A stretch of DNA of 64,000 nt from Planctomycetota bacterium (GTDB taxonomy: Bacteria; Planctomycetota; UBA1135; GCA-002686595). This document shows, one piece after another, positions 63,920 through 64,000 of this stretch. The stretch spans positions 1 to 64,000 of the forward strand of contig VGYZ01000003.1 in assembly GCA_016872795.1 (NCBI GenBank), written 5' to 3'. The notes under the pieces are model-generated. The model was given only the letters and a program-made list of their open reading frames with translations, was not told the DNA's origin and ran no database searches. How positions within the stretch are numbered: the first letter of the stretch is position 1; every line of letters begins with the position of its first letter. A program made the position numbers and the translations under genes.

Positions 63920-64000
63920 GGCAGTACGCGAAGCATAGCCGCTGTGAGGCTCGCGCGCGGCTAGGCTTCGCCGACGGTCGCGCGCGCGCGGCGCAATCCG

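Noticed and set aside
63920..64000. Promoter and start of a plus-strand gene at the right edge
   Set aside because: A TAGGCT occurs at 63962-63967 but with no -35 and no reading frame long enough to judge inside the window.

Overview
This is a GC-rich window (about 70% by eye) with dense, mostly overlapping genes, many GTG starts, and no rRNA, transposase, integrase or CRISPR array. It looks like an ordinary chromosome segment of a free-living Gram-negative-type bacterium: lipoproteins with lipoboxes, undecaprenyl-phosphate recycling, an HtrA protease, a capsule/EPS locus, a complete F1Fo ATP synthase operon and core translation genes. TPR lipoproteins, an FG-GAP/ASPIC-UnbV lipoprotein, an ECF sigma/anti-sigma/PDZ set, B12-type radical SAM proteins and a PurS-like extension on PurL fit a deep high-GC lineage such as Planctomycetota. 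That taxonomic guess is inference; no rRNA is present to test it.

Region by region. 1-4.8 kb holds a secreted TPR-like protein (cut by the window edge), an amidase_2 lipoprotein, and a translationally coupled pair: a TPR lipoprotein whose leader contains a 12-bp minisatellite, and an FG-GAP/ASPIC-UnbV lipoprotein. 4.8-9.5 kb holds gmd, uppP, ald, tRNA-Val(GAC) and an HtrA-like protease. 9.6-13.4 kb (+) is a carbamoyltransferase module: an SxtJ-like small membrane protein, a NodU/CmcH-type carbamoyltransferase, an SGNH hydrolase fused to membrane segments and a DUF5989-like tail, and a zinc-ribbon membrane protein. 13.4-32.8 kb (-) is a large polysaccharide locus. In transcription order it has a polyprenyl-phosphate sugar transferase, seven glycosyltransferases, a DUF5658 protein, a glycan-active toroid-like protein, a membrane sulfatase-fold enzyme, a flippase, a radical SAM protein, a GNAT protein and a polysaccharide deacetylase.

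33-37 kb has a nucleoside-phosphorylase-fold gene divergent from an NAD-dependent epimerase, the 3' remnant of a di-haem cytochrome gene ending at a strong hairpin, and a second B12-type radical SAM gene. 37-42 kb carries pheT-pheS and rplT-rpmI-infC. 42-51.6 kb carries aspS and the complete ATP synthase operon (atpZ, an atpI-like gene, atpBEFHAGDC), all on the minus strand with a good promoter near 51.75 kb. 51.9-55 kb (+) has ndk, an NFACT/RqcH-type gene and a TPR lipoprotein. 55-59 kb (-) has a PDZ protein, anti-sigma and ECF sigma factors, and accA. 59.2-63.9 kb has purL-purQ, a small lipoprotein and a Fur-family regulator.

The strongest unlisted signal is compositional. The palindrome ACGT is several-fold depleted across the window, and ATGT/ACAT appear in its place, even inside conserved codon pairs. 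Between about 27.0 and 32.75 kb, in the glycosyltransferase genes, ACGT returns to near-normal density. This is the pattern expected from long-term ACGT-specific cytosine methylation (deamination) or counter-selection, with a younger or imported glycosyltransferase segment.
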